DNA of 64,000 bases from Mesorhizobium sp. M2D.F.Ca.ET.226.01.1.1 (GTDB lineage Bacteria > Pseudomonadota > Alphaproteobacteria > Rhizobiales > Rhizobiaceae): assembly GCF_004022705.2 (NCBI RefSeq), contig NZ_RZOY02000002.1, forward strand, positions 659,758 to 723,757, read 5' to 3'. This document shows, one piece after another, positions 1 to 9,451 of the stretch. The notes under the pieces are model-generated. The model was not told the origin of the DNA. It did no database searches and saw nothing but the letters and a program-made list of their open reading frames with translations. Position 1 is the stretch's first letter. Every line of letters starts with the position of its first letter. The position numbers and the translations under genes are program-made.

Positions 1-879
1 GCCGCTGGCAACGATGTTCTTCGCGACATACCGGGCGGCATAGGCCGCCGAGCGGTCAACCTTGGATGGGTCCTTGCCCGAAAAGGCACCGCCGCCGTGA
101 CGCCCGGTCCCACCGTAGGAATCGACGATGATCTTCCGTCCTGTGAGGCCGCAGTCGCCGGCAGGCCCACCGACCACGAACCGCCCTGTTGGGTTGACCA
201 GAAATCTGATCCCCGAAGTATCCAGGTGGGCCGGCAGGACCGGTTTTATGATCTCCTCAATGACGCCTTCGCGGACCGTGGCTTGTGAGACCGCTTCGTC
301 ATGCTGCGTTGACAGGACTATGGTATCCAGCGCCACCGGGCGGAGCCCTTCGTAGCGTACCGACACTTGAGATTTCACGTCCGGACGCAGCCAGCCAAGC
401 TGTCCCGCTTTCCGGACCTCGGCCTGTCTTTTCGTCAAATGGTGAGCGAGTTGGATCGGCAGGGGCATCAATGTATCCGTCTCGTTGCATGCGAATCCAA
501 ACATGATGCCCTGATCCCCTGCCCCTTGCCCGAGATCCTGCCCTCGTCCTTCATCAACGCCCTGGCTTATGTCGGGCGACTGCTCGGTGAGGGCCAGAAC
601 GACGGCGCAACGTCGACCATCAAAGCCAATCGCATCATCGTCGTAGCCAATATCGAGTATCGTATCGCGGGCGACTTGGCTGTAATCGATGTGGGCATGG
701 CTGGTGATCTCGCCAGCCACAACGACCATCCCCGTCTTCACCAACACTTCACAGGCGACGCGCGCCTTCGGATCGGTGCGCAGGACCGCATCGAGAATGG
801 CATCGGAGATGTTGTCTGCCATCTTGTCGGGGTGTCCCGCGCCGACGGATTCGGAAGAGAACACGAACTGCCTGGTCAT
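1..879 (-). CDS. metK: S-adenosylmethionine synthetase, 5' part (runs off left edge)
   Basis: Makes S-adenosylmethionine from methionine and ATP in the cytoplasm. The minus-strand frame is open from an ATG at 879 to base 1, giving 293 codons of an expected ~390-420, with no stop or frameshift. The N-terminus reads [19 protein letters not shown], the ATP-binding start of MetK; further on are GAGDQG (methionine/ATP loop), [12 protein letters not shown] and [19 protein letters not shown], all family hallmarks. The start lies 57 bases after the end of glyA, so the two are probably co-transcribed from the SahR-like gene upstream. SHMT plus MetK links one-carbon supply to methylation. The C-terminal quarter is outside the window, so overall integrity is unknown. 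Confidence 0.93.
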   Translation of the reverse strand, partial: MTRQFVFSSESVGAGHPDKMADNISDAILDAVLRTDPKARVACEVLVKTGMVVVAGEITSHAHIDYSQVARDTILDIGYDDDAIGFDGRRCAVVLALTEQSPDISQGVDEGRGQDLGQGAGDQGIMFGFACNETDTLMPLPIQLAHHLTKRQAEVRKAGQLGWLRPDVKSQVSVRYEGLRPVALDTIVLSTQHDEAVSQATVREGVIEEIIKPVLPAHLDTSGIRFLVNPTGRFVVGGPAGDCGLTGRKIIVDSYGGTGRHGGGAFSGKDPSKVDRSAAYAARYVAKNIVASG

Positions 880-936
880 AAAAATGCCCTCGCTTCAAGT
901 GCTGGAGTTAGTGAGGAGTTTCTGGATTGGGGTGGC

Positions 937-2257
937 TTATCGGTCGCGGATGCCGGGAACATCGAACGCAGTGCAGAAGTCGGCAACGTCTCTTCGTACG
1001 CTCGCATGAACTTCCTGGTCATCGGGCTGGCGGCAGACCGAGTCGATGAAAGCGGCGATCTGCACCATCTCCGTTTCGCGCATGCCCATGGACGTCACCG
1101 CTGGTGTCCCTAAGCGGATGCCGCTTGTCAGCGCCGGATGCCGCCGGTCGCCCGGGACCATATTGAAATTCGCAATGATGCCTGCACGCGATAAGCGCTC
1201 CGCATAGGCTTTGCCTGACAGCGGCCGGTCCCGAAGATCAAGGATCAGCATGTGATTGTCAGTGCCCCCAGTGACGAGTTCATAACCTCGCTCCAGAAGC
1301 GCCTGGGCCAGAGCCTTGGCGTTGTGGACGATCTGCTGACCGTAGACACGAAAGGACGAGTTCGCTGCTTCCTGCAAAGCGACGGCAAGCGCGGCGATAG
1401 TATTCATATGCGGTCCGCCTTGCAGAAGAGGGAACACGGCGCAGATTGTGTTTGCTCTTCGGATGATGGAGGGGCTGATAACGGTCTTCATTCCTTGATA
1501 AAATGAAGCCACCCCGGGGACCGCGGATCGACTTGTGAGAGGTGCTGGTGACCACATCGCAATGGGACACGGGGTTCGGATGCACTCCTGCGACAACCAG
1601 GCCGCAGATGTGGGCGATGTCAGCCACCAGATACGAGTTCACCTCCGAAGCAATTTCGGCCATTGCCGCGTAGTCAAAAATACGCGGATAAGCAGTTCCG
1701 CCGACCCAAATTAGCTTCGGGCGTTCCCGCTTGGCGGTCTCGCGCAAGTGGTCATAGTCAATTTGCTGTGTCTTTTCGTGCAGCCTGTACGGGACGCGCT
1801 GATAATCGCTGCCGGAAAAATTGACGGACCAACCGTGAGTCAGATGGCCGCCTTCGGGTAAAGGCAAGCCCATGACTTTGTCACGGGGGCTCAAAAGCGC
1901 GCGATAGACAGCCTGGTTGGCTGGCGAGCCTGAATAAGGCTGGACGTTGGCGTGTTCACTGCCAAATAGCGCTTTCAGGCGCTCGATCGCGAGGGTCTCA
2001 AGCTCATCGACGATCTCGTTTCCGGCGTAGTAGCGCGCACCGGGGTATCCCTCGGCATACTTGTTGGTGAAAATCGACCCGGTCGCTTCCAACACCGCCG
2101 AGGAGGCAAAGTTCTCGGAGGCGATCAGTTTGAGAGTTGTCCGCTCCTGACGCTCCTGTCTTAGAAGCAGTTCGTGAACGCGGGAGTCGACGGCGGCTAA
2201 GTGAGGCCGCCCGTAAGTGTCGGGCTGCGCGATGGCGCCGCCGGCGGAGTTATCCAT
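937..2257 (-). pseudogene. glyA: Serine hydroxymethyltransferase with one frameshift
   Basis: SHMT interconverts serine and glycine with tetrahydrofolate and needs PLP. The first frame starts at an ATG at 2257 and reads LKLIASENFAS, NKYAEGYPGARYYAGNE and the PLP-lysine region STSHKSIRGPRGG. Just after GGFILSRNED the reading must change frame, near base 1485-1500. The second frame then continues through LLQGGPHMNTIAALAVAL, SGIRLGTPAVTSMGM and stops at 937. Both halves together cover the normal ~430 residues, so a single indel separates this from an intact gene. It could be a true mutation or a sequencing error. An active-site lysine is present. It sits 38 bases after the SahR-like gene and 57 bases before metK. 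Confidence 0.9.
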
Positions 2258-2294
2258 GGTAGTCGCGCTCCATTTGGACTGATCTATTTCACGA

Positions 2295-2639
2295 TCAAGC
2301 AGGCGGTCCCTTCAACCGCGCGTCTTGTATTGCTTCCAGGCGTTGTAGGTCTCTTTTATGATGGCCATCATCGTGGGGCAGGAGATCGACCACCAATTGA
2401 GCCAGCCCGCCATCCTTGCCTCCTGCTTGCATATGGTACGAAGACTGCGGACGTTGTTCGTTGCAGCAAAGAAAGTTGGCTCTGCCCAGCCGCCGAACGT
2501 GGCGTCGAACCTGCTCGCGAGGCAGACTGGTAATATCGGCCAGCTCGCCGACGGTTAGATCCGCATGCGCGCAAAGGCCCAGGATTCGAAGGCGATCAAG
2601 ATGCGCTGCCGTCCTTAGGCGATTTACCAGTGTCAACAT
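2295..2639 (-). CDS. ArsR-family regulator, SahR-like, truncated after the DNA-binding domain
   Basis: The 114-residue product has a winged-helix ArsR DNA-binding domain: an N-terminal RTAAHLDRLRILGLCAHADLTVGELADIT stretch interrupted only by normal loop residues, then LPREQVRRHVRRLGRA as the recognition part. Full-length relatives in alpha-proteobacteria carry a methyltransferase-like domain after this (about 300-340 aa in all), and SahR-type members respond to S-adenosylhomocysteine and control methionine-cycle genes. Here the frame ends in the linker, so the sensing domain is missing. Its place directly ahead of glyA and metK fits a former autoregulated methionine-cycle operon. Whether the short protein still represses is unknown. 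Confidence 0.65.
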   Translation of the reverse strand: MLTLVNRLRTAAHLDRLRILGLCAHADLTVGELADITSLPREQVRRHVRRLGRANFLCCNEQRPQSSYHMQAGGKDGGLAQLVVDLLPHDDGHHKRDLQRLEAIQDARLKGPPA

Positions 2640-2978
2640 TGGTTGGCATCAACCCGGACGGGATGCAGCAAGCCGCTAGCCCTTCTATCCCCATCAATCC
2701 GCATGAGACCTCTCTCGTCATTTGCTGTAAATCCGCTGGTATGGATGCTAATGGAAGATGGATCACAGTCCTTTCTACGACTAAGACGCCAGATATTGGG
2801 GCTAATGTACCACCTGACAGGAGACTACACTCACGAACATTATGTGAATTTTTTTTAACGTTGCTGAGAATCAAGGGTGAGGTTTGGCGAATGTCTCGCC
2901 GTCGACTGTCGAATCCTGCCCGACGGGATTATGGGGTGCGTAGCCTGCTTGTCCTTTCCACATGACCAGCGACGATGG

Positions 2979-3050
2979 GGCGGAGGCGGCAGACATAGCT
3001 CTGGAGCATGCTGCGGTATCTTTGGCCTGAAGCCGAGGAAGGCGGACCGT
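2979..3050 (+). pseudogene. Short amidase-signature remnant
   Basis: About 24 codons read GGGGRHSSGACCGIFGLKP, close to the glycine/serine-rich amidase signature (GGSxRxPAxxCGxFGLKP) of the GatA family. The flanking sequence in the same frame does not extend the match, so this is a fragment at most and could be chance. The rest of 2640-3300 shows no gene I can support. Confidence 0.3.
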
Positions 3051-3299
3051 GGCTTCCGCGCCGCTGCCGGGAGCCCGCGAACAGGCCAAGTTGATCAGCC
3101 GGGTGTTGCCGTCATAGAGCGTGAGACCCAAAGCTGGCCAGCCGCGCCCTGAGGCTGACGCACCGCTCAGCGTCCACCTTGCTCTCGAAGCCCATCGGCA
3201 TAGCGCCGATAACGACTTGACCGCGTGCGTGTCGACGAGCGATCGGTGAGCGCAAGGATCGAGGGTGCAGTGCAGGATAATGCTGTTTTAAATCAGCGC

Positions 3300-3520
3300 T
3301 GTTTTCAGCCGACTGCCTTGAGCGTGGGCACAAGGATATAGGCCCAAGGCAGGAGATCATCGTCTGCTGTTCGGGAGGCCGCCCTGGGCGCGCGACAGCC
3401 GTTCCTTCGGCTGCGCCGCTCCGCCACCATCCGCGCCGTGCCTTCCGGAGACCATTCCCGCTGCCGGCCGGCGCCCGTGAAAACCTCGACCCGGCGCACC
3501 GGCTCGAGATGGCTGGGCTC
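3300..3520 (-). pseudogene. IS66-family accessory ORF (TnpA/OrfA) remnant
   Basis: The minus strand encodes RRVEVFTGAGRQREWSPEG followed by TARMVAE, the conserved start of the IS66 OrfA protein (normally RxEVFTGxxRRRxWSxExKARIVAES). After that the frame is lost by indels. Only about 70 codons survive and no OrfB or OrfC follows, so it is a dead fragment downstream of nopX. Confidence 0.6.
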
Positions 3521-3695
3521 AGCGTAACTCTGAAGTCGTCATATACCGAAGCCTTCACAGACTTCGGACATCCCCCTCACAGTCCGATCCAGATGGCGTC
3601 AGGAACACCGCTGCGTTGATGCGGATGAACCCCTGCTTGTGCCACAATGACCCTTATGTCAGCGCGCGAGCCAAAGCTTCCGCGCAAGGCGACGG

Positions 3696-5630
3696 CTAGG
3701 ATAAGGCAATGCCGACGAAGGGCACATTGCTTGCCACACTCTGGAATGATGGCATGCTCGGAAGGCCTAGGCTTTGCTCAGGGCCGCCTGCAAGGCGCGC
3801 TTTGAGGTTATTCACATAGCCTTCTGCGTAGTCCTGCGCCGTCGAGACCGAAAGATCAATGCCTGCCGCCAAGGCCTCTTCCATCAGGTGCTTTACGAGC
3901 CCATTTCGAATGGCCAGCTTGACCTCGGGGCCTGCGATAAGGCCGATCGCCTGCGCGGCCATATTGAGGCCAGCTTCCTCCAGCGCTCGCTTCATATCGC
4001 CTCCGTTAATGGCCGTACGCAGGAGATTGGCTGCTTGCGACTCAGCCTCGAGAACCATCGAGGCAAGATCGGCTACTTGTCCGAGGCCCGGAATGAAGCT
4101 GAGCAGTCCCACCGCCGTTGCCGCCAAGTCGAGCACTTTCGTCTCGATTTTGAGCACGGAGTCGACGACGTGCATGACGGCCCCGCCGTTCTTTTTGGCT
4201 GACTTAATGTCAGGCTGGTCCATCAGGCCCATCTTCATGTCCGCGACGGCATTCTGCTCTTCTGCGGTTTGGGCGCCGTGGGTGATTGGCTGCTGAACGT
4301 TGCGGTTCGCAGACGACATGTTTGTGCAAAAATGGGCAAAGTCTTTTTTGCTGATATTGCCGGAATCAACCGTATGCCCGCCGCCAAAGTCGAAGAATTT
4401 ATGATGGGTCTTATAGCCCGTGATCGAATTGTTCAGGAGGCCAAACAGAAGAGGATCTGAAAGGAGCTGAGAGGCTGCTTCCCGCACTTTCGGATCAAGG
4501 CTCTTGTCGTCTTTCATTTTCGCCAGTTTGTCGCGAGTCAGAACACCGCTTCCAAAGAACGTGTCCTGATGGTCCTTGATCATCTCGACCGTATTCAGCT
4601 CAGTTTGCGTGAGGCTCATCGACGATGAGGCGACTTGCAGGAAATCCTCTTTGTGCATCTTCCCTTTCGAGCCACCGCACAACTGGTTCCAAGCATCGGG
4701 GTGATCGAGGAAATATTGCGCCGCCGCAATGACCTGGGGCGGAAATTTGCCGTTTTTCGATTCGCCGCCGACCATTTTCTTGAACTCATCCAGACTCAGG
4801 TCCTTGGACAGATTTTCGGAGTACCGGTAAAACTCCCGCAAGGCATCGCTCAAGGTCATGACCGAAGGCTGCAAACCTCCGCTGCCGTCGGATGGTATGT
4901 AGTTCTGCTCGTAGCTTCGCGCTTGGGCTTCCTGAAATGCAGCAACTTGTGGGTGGTGGTTTGAAAATCCGGCCAAGTCCTTGGCGTTGATCTTGCCTCC
5001 ACAGCGGCCGTCGCCCTGCGAGCCAATCGCATAAAAAAGTCCCGAATCCTGCTGCAGTCCCTGGATCGCCGCTTTCAGATCCGGTGGCGTAGAGGGATCA
5101 TTGGCTTTGTCGGTCAACGACTTCCAAGTAAGCGGGCATTGGTCCTTGTGACGGTTGAGTACCGCAACAATCTGCAACTCAGCCGTGGTCAGCGACCCAC
5201 CGTTCCACGTGATTCCGGGGCTCGGCCTGGGAGCCGGCTCGATCTTCGGAGTGACGCCGAGCAGATGTTGGGCTTCAGTCGCCTTGGAGCGTTGCGATTG
5301 GTCCTCCTTGAGAGCCGCCCTCATATTTGGCGGCAGCAGATCCAGTGGGTGTTGCTCCAAGCCATTCAATGTCAAGACATCCGGTGCCAGATGGCCCAAA
5401 GGGTCCTGCCGCAATTTATCCATTGTCGAATCAAGATTCGACGCTGGCAGATCCCCTTGCGCGAAAGAGCCGGGCTTGTCTGCCAGCACACAAGTGGACA
5501 GCATCGCTTCGAAGCACGATGCACTTTGCTGATGCTGGGTCGCAAAATGGGAAACTTTCAGGCCCGGCCAACCCCTTGCGGACTGTAGCGAATTTGAGCG
5601 GTAGAAAGTTGAAAGATTACTGGCCGACAT
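3696..5630 (-). CDS. nopX: NopX (NolX), type III translocon protein
   Basis: 644 residues; matches rhizobial NolX/NopX (HrpF-type), a secreted protein thought to form the translocon pore in the host membrane. It has no Sec signal, as expected of a T3 substrate. The N-terminal ~180 residues are low-complexity. A central region holds repeated acidic loop motifs (GGKINAKDLAGF, GGSKGKMHKEDF, SGNISKKDF) that look like EF-hand-type or pseudo-repeat units. The C-terminal third has hydrophobic stretches (VLDLAATAVGLLSFIPGLGQVADLA) suited to membrane insertion. The ATG at 5630 is preceded by GAGGA. A tts box lies ~180-230 bases upstream, between nopX and nolW, so nopX is expected to be TtsI-activated. 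It is slightly longer than the ~600 aa usual for NopX. Confidence 0.92.
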   Translation of the reverse strand: MSASNLSTFYRSNSLQSARGWPGLKVSHFATQHQQSASCFEAMLSTCVLADKPGSFAQGDLPASNLDSTMDKLRQDPLGHLAPDVLTLNGLEQHPLDLLPPNMRAALKEDQSQRSKATEAQHLLGVTPKIEPAPRPSPGITWNGGSLTTAELQIVAVLNRHKDQCPLTWKSLTDKANDPSTPPDLKAAIQGLQQDSGLFYAIGSQGDGRCGGKINAKDLAGFSNHHPQVAAFQEAQARSYEQNYIPSDGSGGLQPSVMTLSDALREFYRYSENLSKDLSLDEFKKMVGGESKNGKFPPQVIAAAQYFLDHPDAWNQLCGGSKGKMHKEDFLQVASSSMSLTQTELNTVEMIKDHQDTFFGSGVLTRDKLAKMKDDKSLDPKVREAASQLLSDPLLFGLLNNSITGYKTHHKFFDFGGGHTVDSGNISKKDFAHFCTNMSSANRNVQQPITHGAQTAEEQNAVADMKMGLMDQPDIKSAKKNGGAVMHVVDSVLKIETKVLDLAATAVGLLSFIPGLGQVADLASMVLEAESQAANLLRTAINGGDMKRALEEAGLNMAAQAIGLIAGPEVKLAIRNGLVKHLMEEALAAGIDLSVSTAQDYAEGYVNNLKARLAGGPEQSLGLPSMPSFQSVASNVPFVGIALS

Positions 5631-5805
5631 TATGCATCCTCAGACGTGACGTTGAAATCCCCACAAGAGACCCCGACAGAAGATCCCTTGCGTTTCACAA
5701 AATTCGACAATTCCAAGCGTCGGCAGGTCACGAATGCGCCTGCCCTGCCTTCAATTGCTGTGTTCCGGGCCGGCTCCAAGGTTCGGTCCAACACAATGGC
5801 CGGAG

Positions 5806-5862
5806 TCACCGCGAGAGCTGCCGGGACTCATCATGAGCGGATTAGCTTTCGAGAAACTGACG
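5806..5862 (-). promoter_or_regulatory. tts box upstream of nopX
   Basis: On the minus strand the first half reads GTCAGTTTCTCGAAAGCTAA (5861 downwards), followed by a second half GGCAGCTCTCGCGG. This matches the TtsI-binding tts box of rhizobial T3SS promoters. It points at nopX, whose start is about 180 bases further on. Confidence 0.8.
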
Positions 5863-5931
5863 AGTTTGCGAAGAGTTCACAAAGGGGTAGCCGCAGTCAT
5901 GTTCTTCAGAGCTGCGGGAAATCCTCAATGT

Positions 5932-6630
5932 TCATTTCTTGCCCAGCTCAGGCTTCCCGCCAACGCTATCCTGTTGTGGGATGTCAGAAGAATAAGAAGC
6001 ATCCGGTCGTCCGTCGCGAACGACCGTAGTGGAGGAGCCGCGAAACAAGATCAGCACTGATTCCTTTGGCGTTGCCGCTATGTGAGTCTGCGCCTGCGCC
6101 TGCGCCACCAAGCCGTTAAAGGTCTGCTCCACGAGTGCGACGAAGCGCGGTGGACCGGAAACGAAGACGAGGCCATTGCCTGGCACGGGTTTGACCACAT
6201 AGCGCTCGTCGGAGATATCAAGCTTGTCGAGAGCCCCCTTGAACGCATCGAAGCGAATCGACGTCATCAAAAGCATTCGAGTTTGCGATTCTTGTGCAGC
6301 AGACACATAGAGCACAAGGCCGTCATAGTACCATTGTAGACCGTAAAGGTTCGTCAAGCGGTCGAGGAACGCGCGCGGTGGCAAATCAGGCATACGTCCG
6401 CGAATTCGCCCCTTCACCGCAGGACTGATGTTGACCCTGATATTCAGGTTGTTGCCGAATTCCTGCAACGCTGCAGCGAGCTCCTGATCCAGAACCGTGT
6501 ATCTATAGGGTGTCGCCGGAAGGGACAGCGGGACTGCATGCGCCGGGTGAATCCCGGTGGACAGAAAAAACCCGGCACAAAGAAGTCTCAAAACATGCAG
6601 GGTGACGGGTTGGATAAGCGTTCTCGGCAT
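5932..6630 (-). CDS. nolW: NolW/RhcC1, N-terminal half of the split T3SS secretin
   Basis: 232 residues from the ATG at 6630. A longer frame begins with a TTG at 6648, but only the ATG places the signal peptide (hydrophobic VTLHVLRLLCAGFFLSTG, cleavage near AHA-VP) at the N-terminus. The mature part carries the N0 fold (LAAALQEFGNNLNIRVNISPAVKGRI) and an N1 domain, and stops before any secretin beta-barrel. Rhizobial Rhc systems split the outer-membrane secretin into RhcC1 (this gene) and RhcC2; the latter is not in this window. Same strand as nopX, 300 bases upstream of it, and divergent from nolB. Confidence 0.88.
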   Translation of the reverse strand: MPRTLIQPVTLHVLRLLCAGFFLSTGIHPAHAVPLSLPATPYRYTVLDQELAAALQEFGNNLNIRVNISPAVKGRIRGRMPDLPPRAFLDRLTNLYGLQWYYDGLVLYVSAAQESQTRMLLMTSIRFDAFKGALDKLDISDERYVVKPVPGNGLVFVSGPPRFVALVEQTFNGLVAQAQAQTHIAATPKESVLILFRGSSTTVVRDGRPDASYSSDIPQQDSVGGKPELGKK

Positions 6631-6717
6631 GTCGCACTGATAAACCAAACGCTGAAATCATCACAAGTGACTAAATTGCCGAAGAGATTTTAGATTGTCG
6701 AAATGACGCCGCCGTTA

Positions 6718-6765
6718 GTCAGCTTGTTGTCAGCTTGCCCCCCTAGGAGTGTTGCGCCGACACCG
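6718..6765 (+). promoter_or_regulatory. tts box upstream of nolB operon
   Basis: GTCAGCTTGTTGTCAGCTTG followed by CCCCCCT and, after the usual gap, GCCGACACCGGG. It lines up base for base with the tts boxes before nopP and the large minus-strand effector gene (GTCAGCTAGTCGTCAACTAA, GTCAGCTAATCGTCAGCCAA). It lies in the nolW-nolB divergent region, ~55-100 bases before the nolB start. Confidence 0.72.
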
Positions 6766-6817
6766 GGTGATGAATGGGCGGGGCTCGCCCGGTCAGAGAG
6801 AGCAACCGAGTCCTTAC

Positions 6818-7327
6818 ATGATGATGCCTGTCACGTCGATCTCTGCCACTCTAACGGCTGGCCTCCCCAGGGTCGGATCACCGTCGATTGTCGAGCAGGC
6901 CCAGTTTGAGCGCGCCTTAGGGCATGCAGCCGACTCGCTGAAAAACGATGCCGCCGCGGGGCCAGCGAGTGCGGCGCCAGTTGCTGCGGCGATGGATGTT
7001 CAGCGCGCGGCTGCGCCGACGAGCGGCATGGGCGATCGCGTGTTGCAGACGATTTCCTCCCTATATCCACACAACACTGTTTCCTTCCCCGCGCTCGACC
7101 ATGACATAGCCCTTTCGAAGGGCGCTCTACCGGGACCGGCGCAGAAGCTTCCCGTTCCAGGTGAGGCGGGAACCGGAATCTCGGGCATTCCCCAACAAGG
7201 GCAAGACTTCGAAACGATGATGGCTGGTCTTCGGGATGTTTACAACGGCGTCACCCAGGTGGCGCTTATCTCCAAAGGCGTCAGCGGCGTCACATCATCC
7301 GTGAATAAACTTTTGAAGGAAGGCTGA
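6818..7327 (+). CDS. nolB: NolB/NopB, T3SS inner-rod/secreted component (SctI-like)
   Basis: 169 residues from the first of three consecutive ATG codons at 6818. A frame extends upstream to 6749 but lacks a better start and begins inside the tts-box region. The C-terminus (DFETMMAGLRDVYNGVTQVAL, ISKGVSGVTSSVNKLLKEG) is the amphipathic SctI-like segment that polymerises in the inner rod; NopB of rhizobia has also been found outside the cell with T3 pili. First gene of the nolB-rhcU operon; rhcJ follows after 36 bases. The N-terminal ~100 residues are alanine- and proline-rich and poorly conserved. Confidence 0.85.
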   Translation: MMMPVTSISATLTAGLPRVGSPSIVEQAQFERALGHAADSLKNDAAAGPASAAPVAAAMDVQRAAAPTSGMGDRVLQTISSLYPHNTVSFPALDHDIALSKGALPGPAQKLPVPGEAGTGISGIPQQGQDFETMMAGLRDVYNGVTQVALISKGVSGVTSSVNKLLKEG

Positions 7328-7363
7328 ACCGCGCGCATGATTGGCTTGGCCGAGGGCGAAATC

Positions 7364-8200
7364 ATGCGTGGCCTGTCAGGGTGGCGGTCGGTTAGACTTG
7401 TCATGCTGCCAGTTCTCGTCGCCCTCACTGCTTGCAAAGCCGACCTCTACACGCAATTGCAAGAGCGTGAGGCAAATGAAATGCTCGCACTTCTTGAAGA
7501 CAACGGGGTCGCCGCGATCCGGGTGGTCGCCAAGGATGGAACCAGCACGATCCAGGTTGACGAAAAGCTGCTCGCCTTCTCAATCAACCTTCTGAACGCC
7601 AAGGGGCTGCCGCGCCAATCCTTCAAGAACCTCGGTGAGATATTCCAAGGATCAGGCCTGATTGCCTCGCCGACCGAAGAGCGTGCCCGTTACGTGTATG
7701 CCCTGAGCGAAGAGTTGTCGCGGACGATCAGCGATATCGATGGCGTTTTTTCTGTACGTGTTCACGTCGTGCTGCCGCATAACGACCTTGTGCGAGCCGG
7801 TGCCACGCCATCCTCGGCCTCGGTGTTTATCAGGCACGACGCAAAAACAAATGTCGCGGCTCTGCTGCCAAAGATAAAGATGCTTGTAGCCGACAGCATC
7901 GAAGGCCTGTCCTACGATAAGGTGGAAGTGGTTTTGGTGCCGGTAGAACGGTCCGCACACGAGCAACGGCCCGATCCGACTGCTGTTTTGCCACAAGCAT
8001 CACTACCTCTTCCTGCGCCACTTCTGGCGACCGTAACAGGTTTTGCCGCAGCCGTATTCGCCGTGGCCTGTTATCTCTTGATCGGCGTTGTTACGCGTCG
8101 GCGCAAGCAATCAACCGGCGTTTCCAAGGTCGAGGGGCGCCGGGATGCTTCTGCTGTCGAGGCCATTCGCAAAAGAATGCCTGCAATTGGACGTGGGTGA
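7364..8200 (+). CDS. rhcJ: RhcJ (NolT), inner-membrane ring lipoprotein, SctJ
   Basis: 278 residues. The ATG at 7364 is chosen over 7337 because GAGGG lies ~8 bases upstream and the signal sequence then starts correctly: MLPVLVALTAC is a lipobox with acylated Cys at residue 24. The periplasmic YscJ/FliF ring domain follows (LQEREANEMLALLEDNGV, GLPRQSF, EERARYVYALSEELSRTI, VRVHVVLP). A C-terminal membrane span (TVTGFAAAVFAVACYLLIGVV) is followed by a basic tail. Forms the inner ring of the basal body. nolU begins 13 bases after the stop. Confidence 0.94.
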   Translation: MRGLSGWRSVRLVMLPVLVALTACKADLYTQLQEREANEMLALLEDNGVAAIRVVAKDGTSTIQVDEKLLAFSINLLNAKGLPRQSFKNLGEIFQGSGLIASPTEERARYVYALSEELSRTISDIDGVFSVRVHVVLPHNDLVRAGATPSSASVFIRHDAKTNVAALLPKIKMLVADSIEGLSYDKVEVVLVPVERSAHEQRPDPTAVLPQASLPLPAPLLATVTGFAAAVFAVACYLLIGVVTRRRKQSTGVSKVEGRRDASAVEAIRKRMPAIGRG

Positions 8201-8213
8201 CATCTCATTGCCA

Positions 8214-8831
8214 ATGCCTATACAGACCGCCCGACCTGATGGTCCGCACTTTCCGGGCGCGAGCGAGCTTGCGGCTTCGGCCCATCCAACCCGTCTTGCG
8301 GCGCGTCTTGATCCAGCGTTATCGGCCGAAACGTTAGTGAAGTTGCAGAAGTGTTCCAGACTGCATCCAAGGCTGGCAGAATTGCTGGGCAACGATGACG
8401 TGGATCTGAACCACATCGGCTGCAGGCCGGACCTTCTACGCGGGCATGATCCATATCGAGCGGCCCTTCTTGCTGGTAGTATCTGGCATGCCCGTTCGCT
8501 GGTCGCGTTTGTCTCTCAGCCTGAGCTTGCCATCCTTGTTAAACGCATCGGCGTGGATGCACACGCATTCGGAATCCGACACCTGCTGCATGCTGTTGAC
8601 AAAAGACTGATCTCGGACCCAGAAAAACTCGCTCAGCAAATCGAATACGATGGACACGCATGTCTTGGAGCTTGGCTCCAGGACAGTTCAGCGACCGAGC
8701 GTAACCGCGTGCTTCTTCGATTGCCCGAGGGGACTGCCGCGGAGACTCCAGCACATGAGCATTGGACCGCCGCCGGCCAATTGCTTTCACTTGTAGTAGC
8801 TCATTTTGAGACAGAGACCCCGGTGAAATGA
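8214..8831 (+). CDS. nolU: NolU, T3SS cytoplasmic accessory protein (SctK-like)
   Basis: 205 residues from the ATG at 8214, preceded by GGACGTGGGTGA, which overlaps the rhcJ stop. Longer frames to 8088 or 8145 would overlap rhcJ heavily and are rejected. The content is NolU-like: LSAETLVKLQKCSRLHPRLAEL and a central helical region. By position (between SctJ and SctL) it corresponds to SctK/HrpD, which links the sorting platform to the inner ring. It overlaps rhcL by 4 bases (ATGA), implying translational coupling. Confidence 0.82.
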   Translation: MPIQTARPDGPHFPGASELAASAHPTRLAARLDPALSAETLVKLQKCSRLHPRLAELLGNDDVDLNHIGCRPDLLRGHDPYRAALLAGSIWHARSLVAFVSQPELAILVKRIGVDAHAFGIRHLLHAVDKRLISDPEKLAQQIEYDGHACLGAWLQDSSATERNRVLLRLPEGTAAETPAHEHWTAAGQLLSLVVAHFETETPVK

Positions 8832-9451
8832 CAGTCGAACTTTCCGAGGGGCCAATAGCGCCGCAGATGCGTCCAGTCGGACCACTGATACCCGCGAGCG
8901 AGCTCGAAACCTGGCACAGCGCCGCGCAAGCCCTTGCCGCGGCAGAACGGCATCGGCAGCGCGTTCGAAACTGGGCACGCGCGGTTTACCAGCGGGCGTG
9001 GGCGCGCGGCCACATGGAGGGCTCGAATGCAGGCACCGAGGAGATGGCAGGGTTGATTGCGGAGACAATCTCCGAAATCGCGCGACGAAAGGCGGCTCTG
9101 GAGCAGGAATTGCCGCAGCTCGTGATGGAAATATTGAGCGATCTTATCGGCGCTTTCGATCCGGGCGAGCTATTGGTGAGGGCTGTTCGTCACGCCATAG
9201 AGTGTCAATACAGCGGCGCCGACGTTTGCCTTCATGTTTCTCCCATGCAAGTCGACATGCTTGCACGAGAGTTTGCTCGATGCGACGGCCAGGATGGTCG
9301 ACCAAGGGTGCGGATCGAGCCCGACCCGACATTGTCGCCGCAACGCTGCGTGCTGTGGAGCGAGTACGGCAATGTTGACCTTGGACTTGACGCCCAGATG
9401 CGCGCGCTGCGCCTTGGTTTCGGGACGCTCTGTGAGAAAGGCGAGCTATGA
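8828..9451 (+). CDS. rhcL: RhcL (NolV), ATPase stator, SctL
   Basis: 207 residues. An N-terminal helical arm (WHSAAQALAAAERHRQRVR, AISEIARRKAALEQELP-type coiled coil) and a C-terminal globular part (LVRAVRHAIECQYSGADVCLHV, VRIEPDPTLSPQRCVLWSEYG) follow the SctL/FliH pattern. The protein binds the RhcN ATPase and regulates it. It overlaps nolU by 4 bases at its start and rhcN by 4 bases at its end, so the three are tightly coupled. Confidence 0.9.
   Translation: MTVELSEGPIAPQMRPVGPLIPASELETWHSAAQALAAAERHRQRVRNWARAVYQRAWARGHMEGSNAGTEEMAGLIAETISEIARRKAALEQELPQLVMEILSDLIGAFDPGELLVRAVRHAIECQYSGADVCLHVSPMQVDMLAREFARCDGQDGRPRVRIEPDPTLSPQRCVLWSEYGNVDLGLDAQMRALRLGFGTLCEKGEL

Noticed and set aside
367..1113. 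248-aa plus-strand open frame
   Set aside because: It is antisense to metK and the end of glyA, both of which carry clear protein motifs on the minus strand.
2800..2850. Possible tts box on the minus strand (GTCAGGTGGTAC)
   Set aside because: It lacks the TCG and AGCT positions that the five accepted boxes share.
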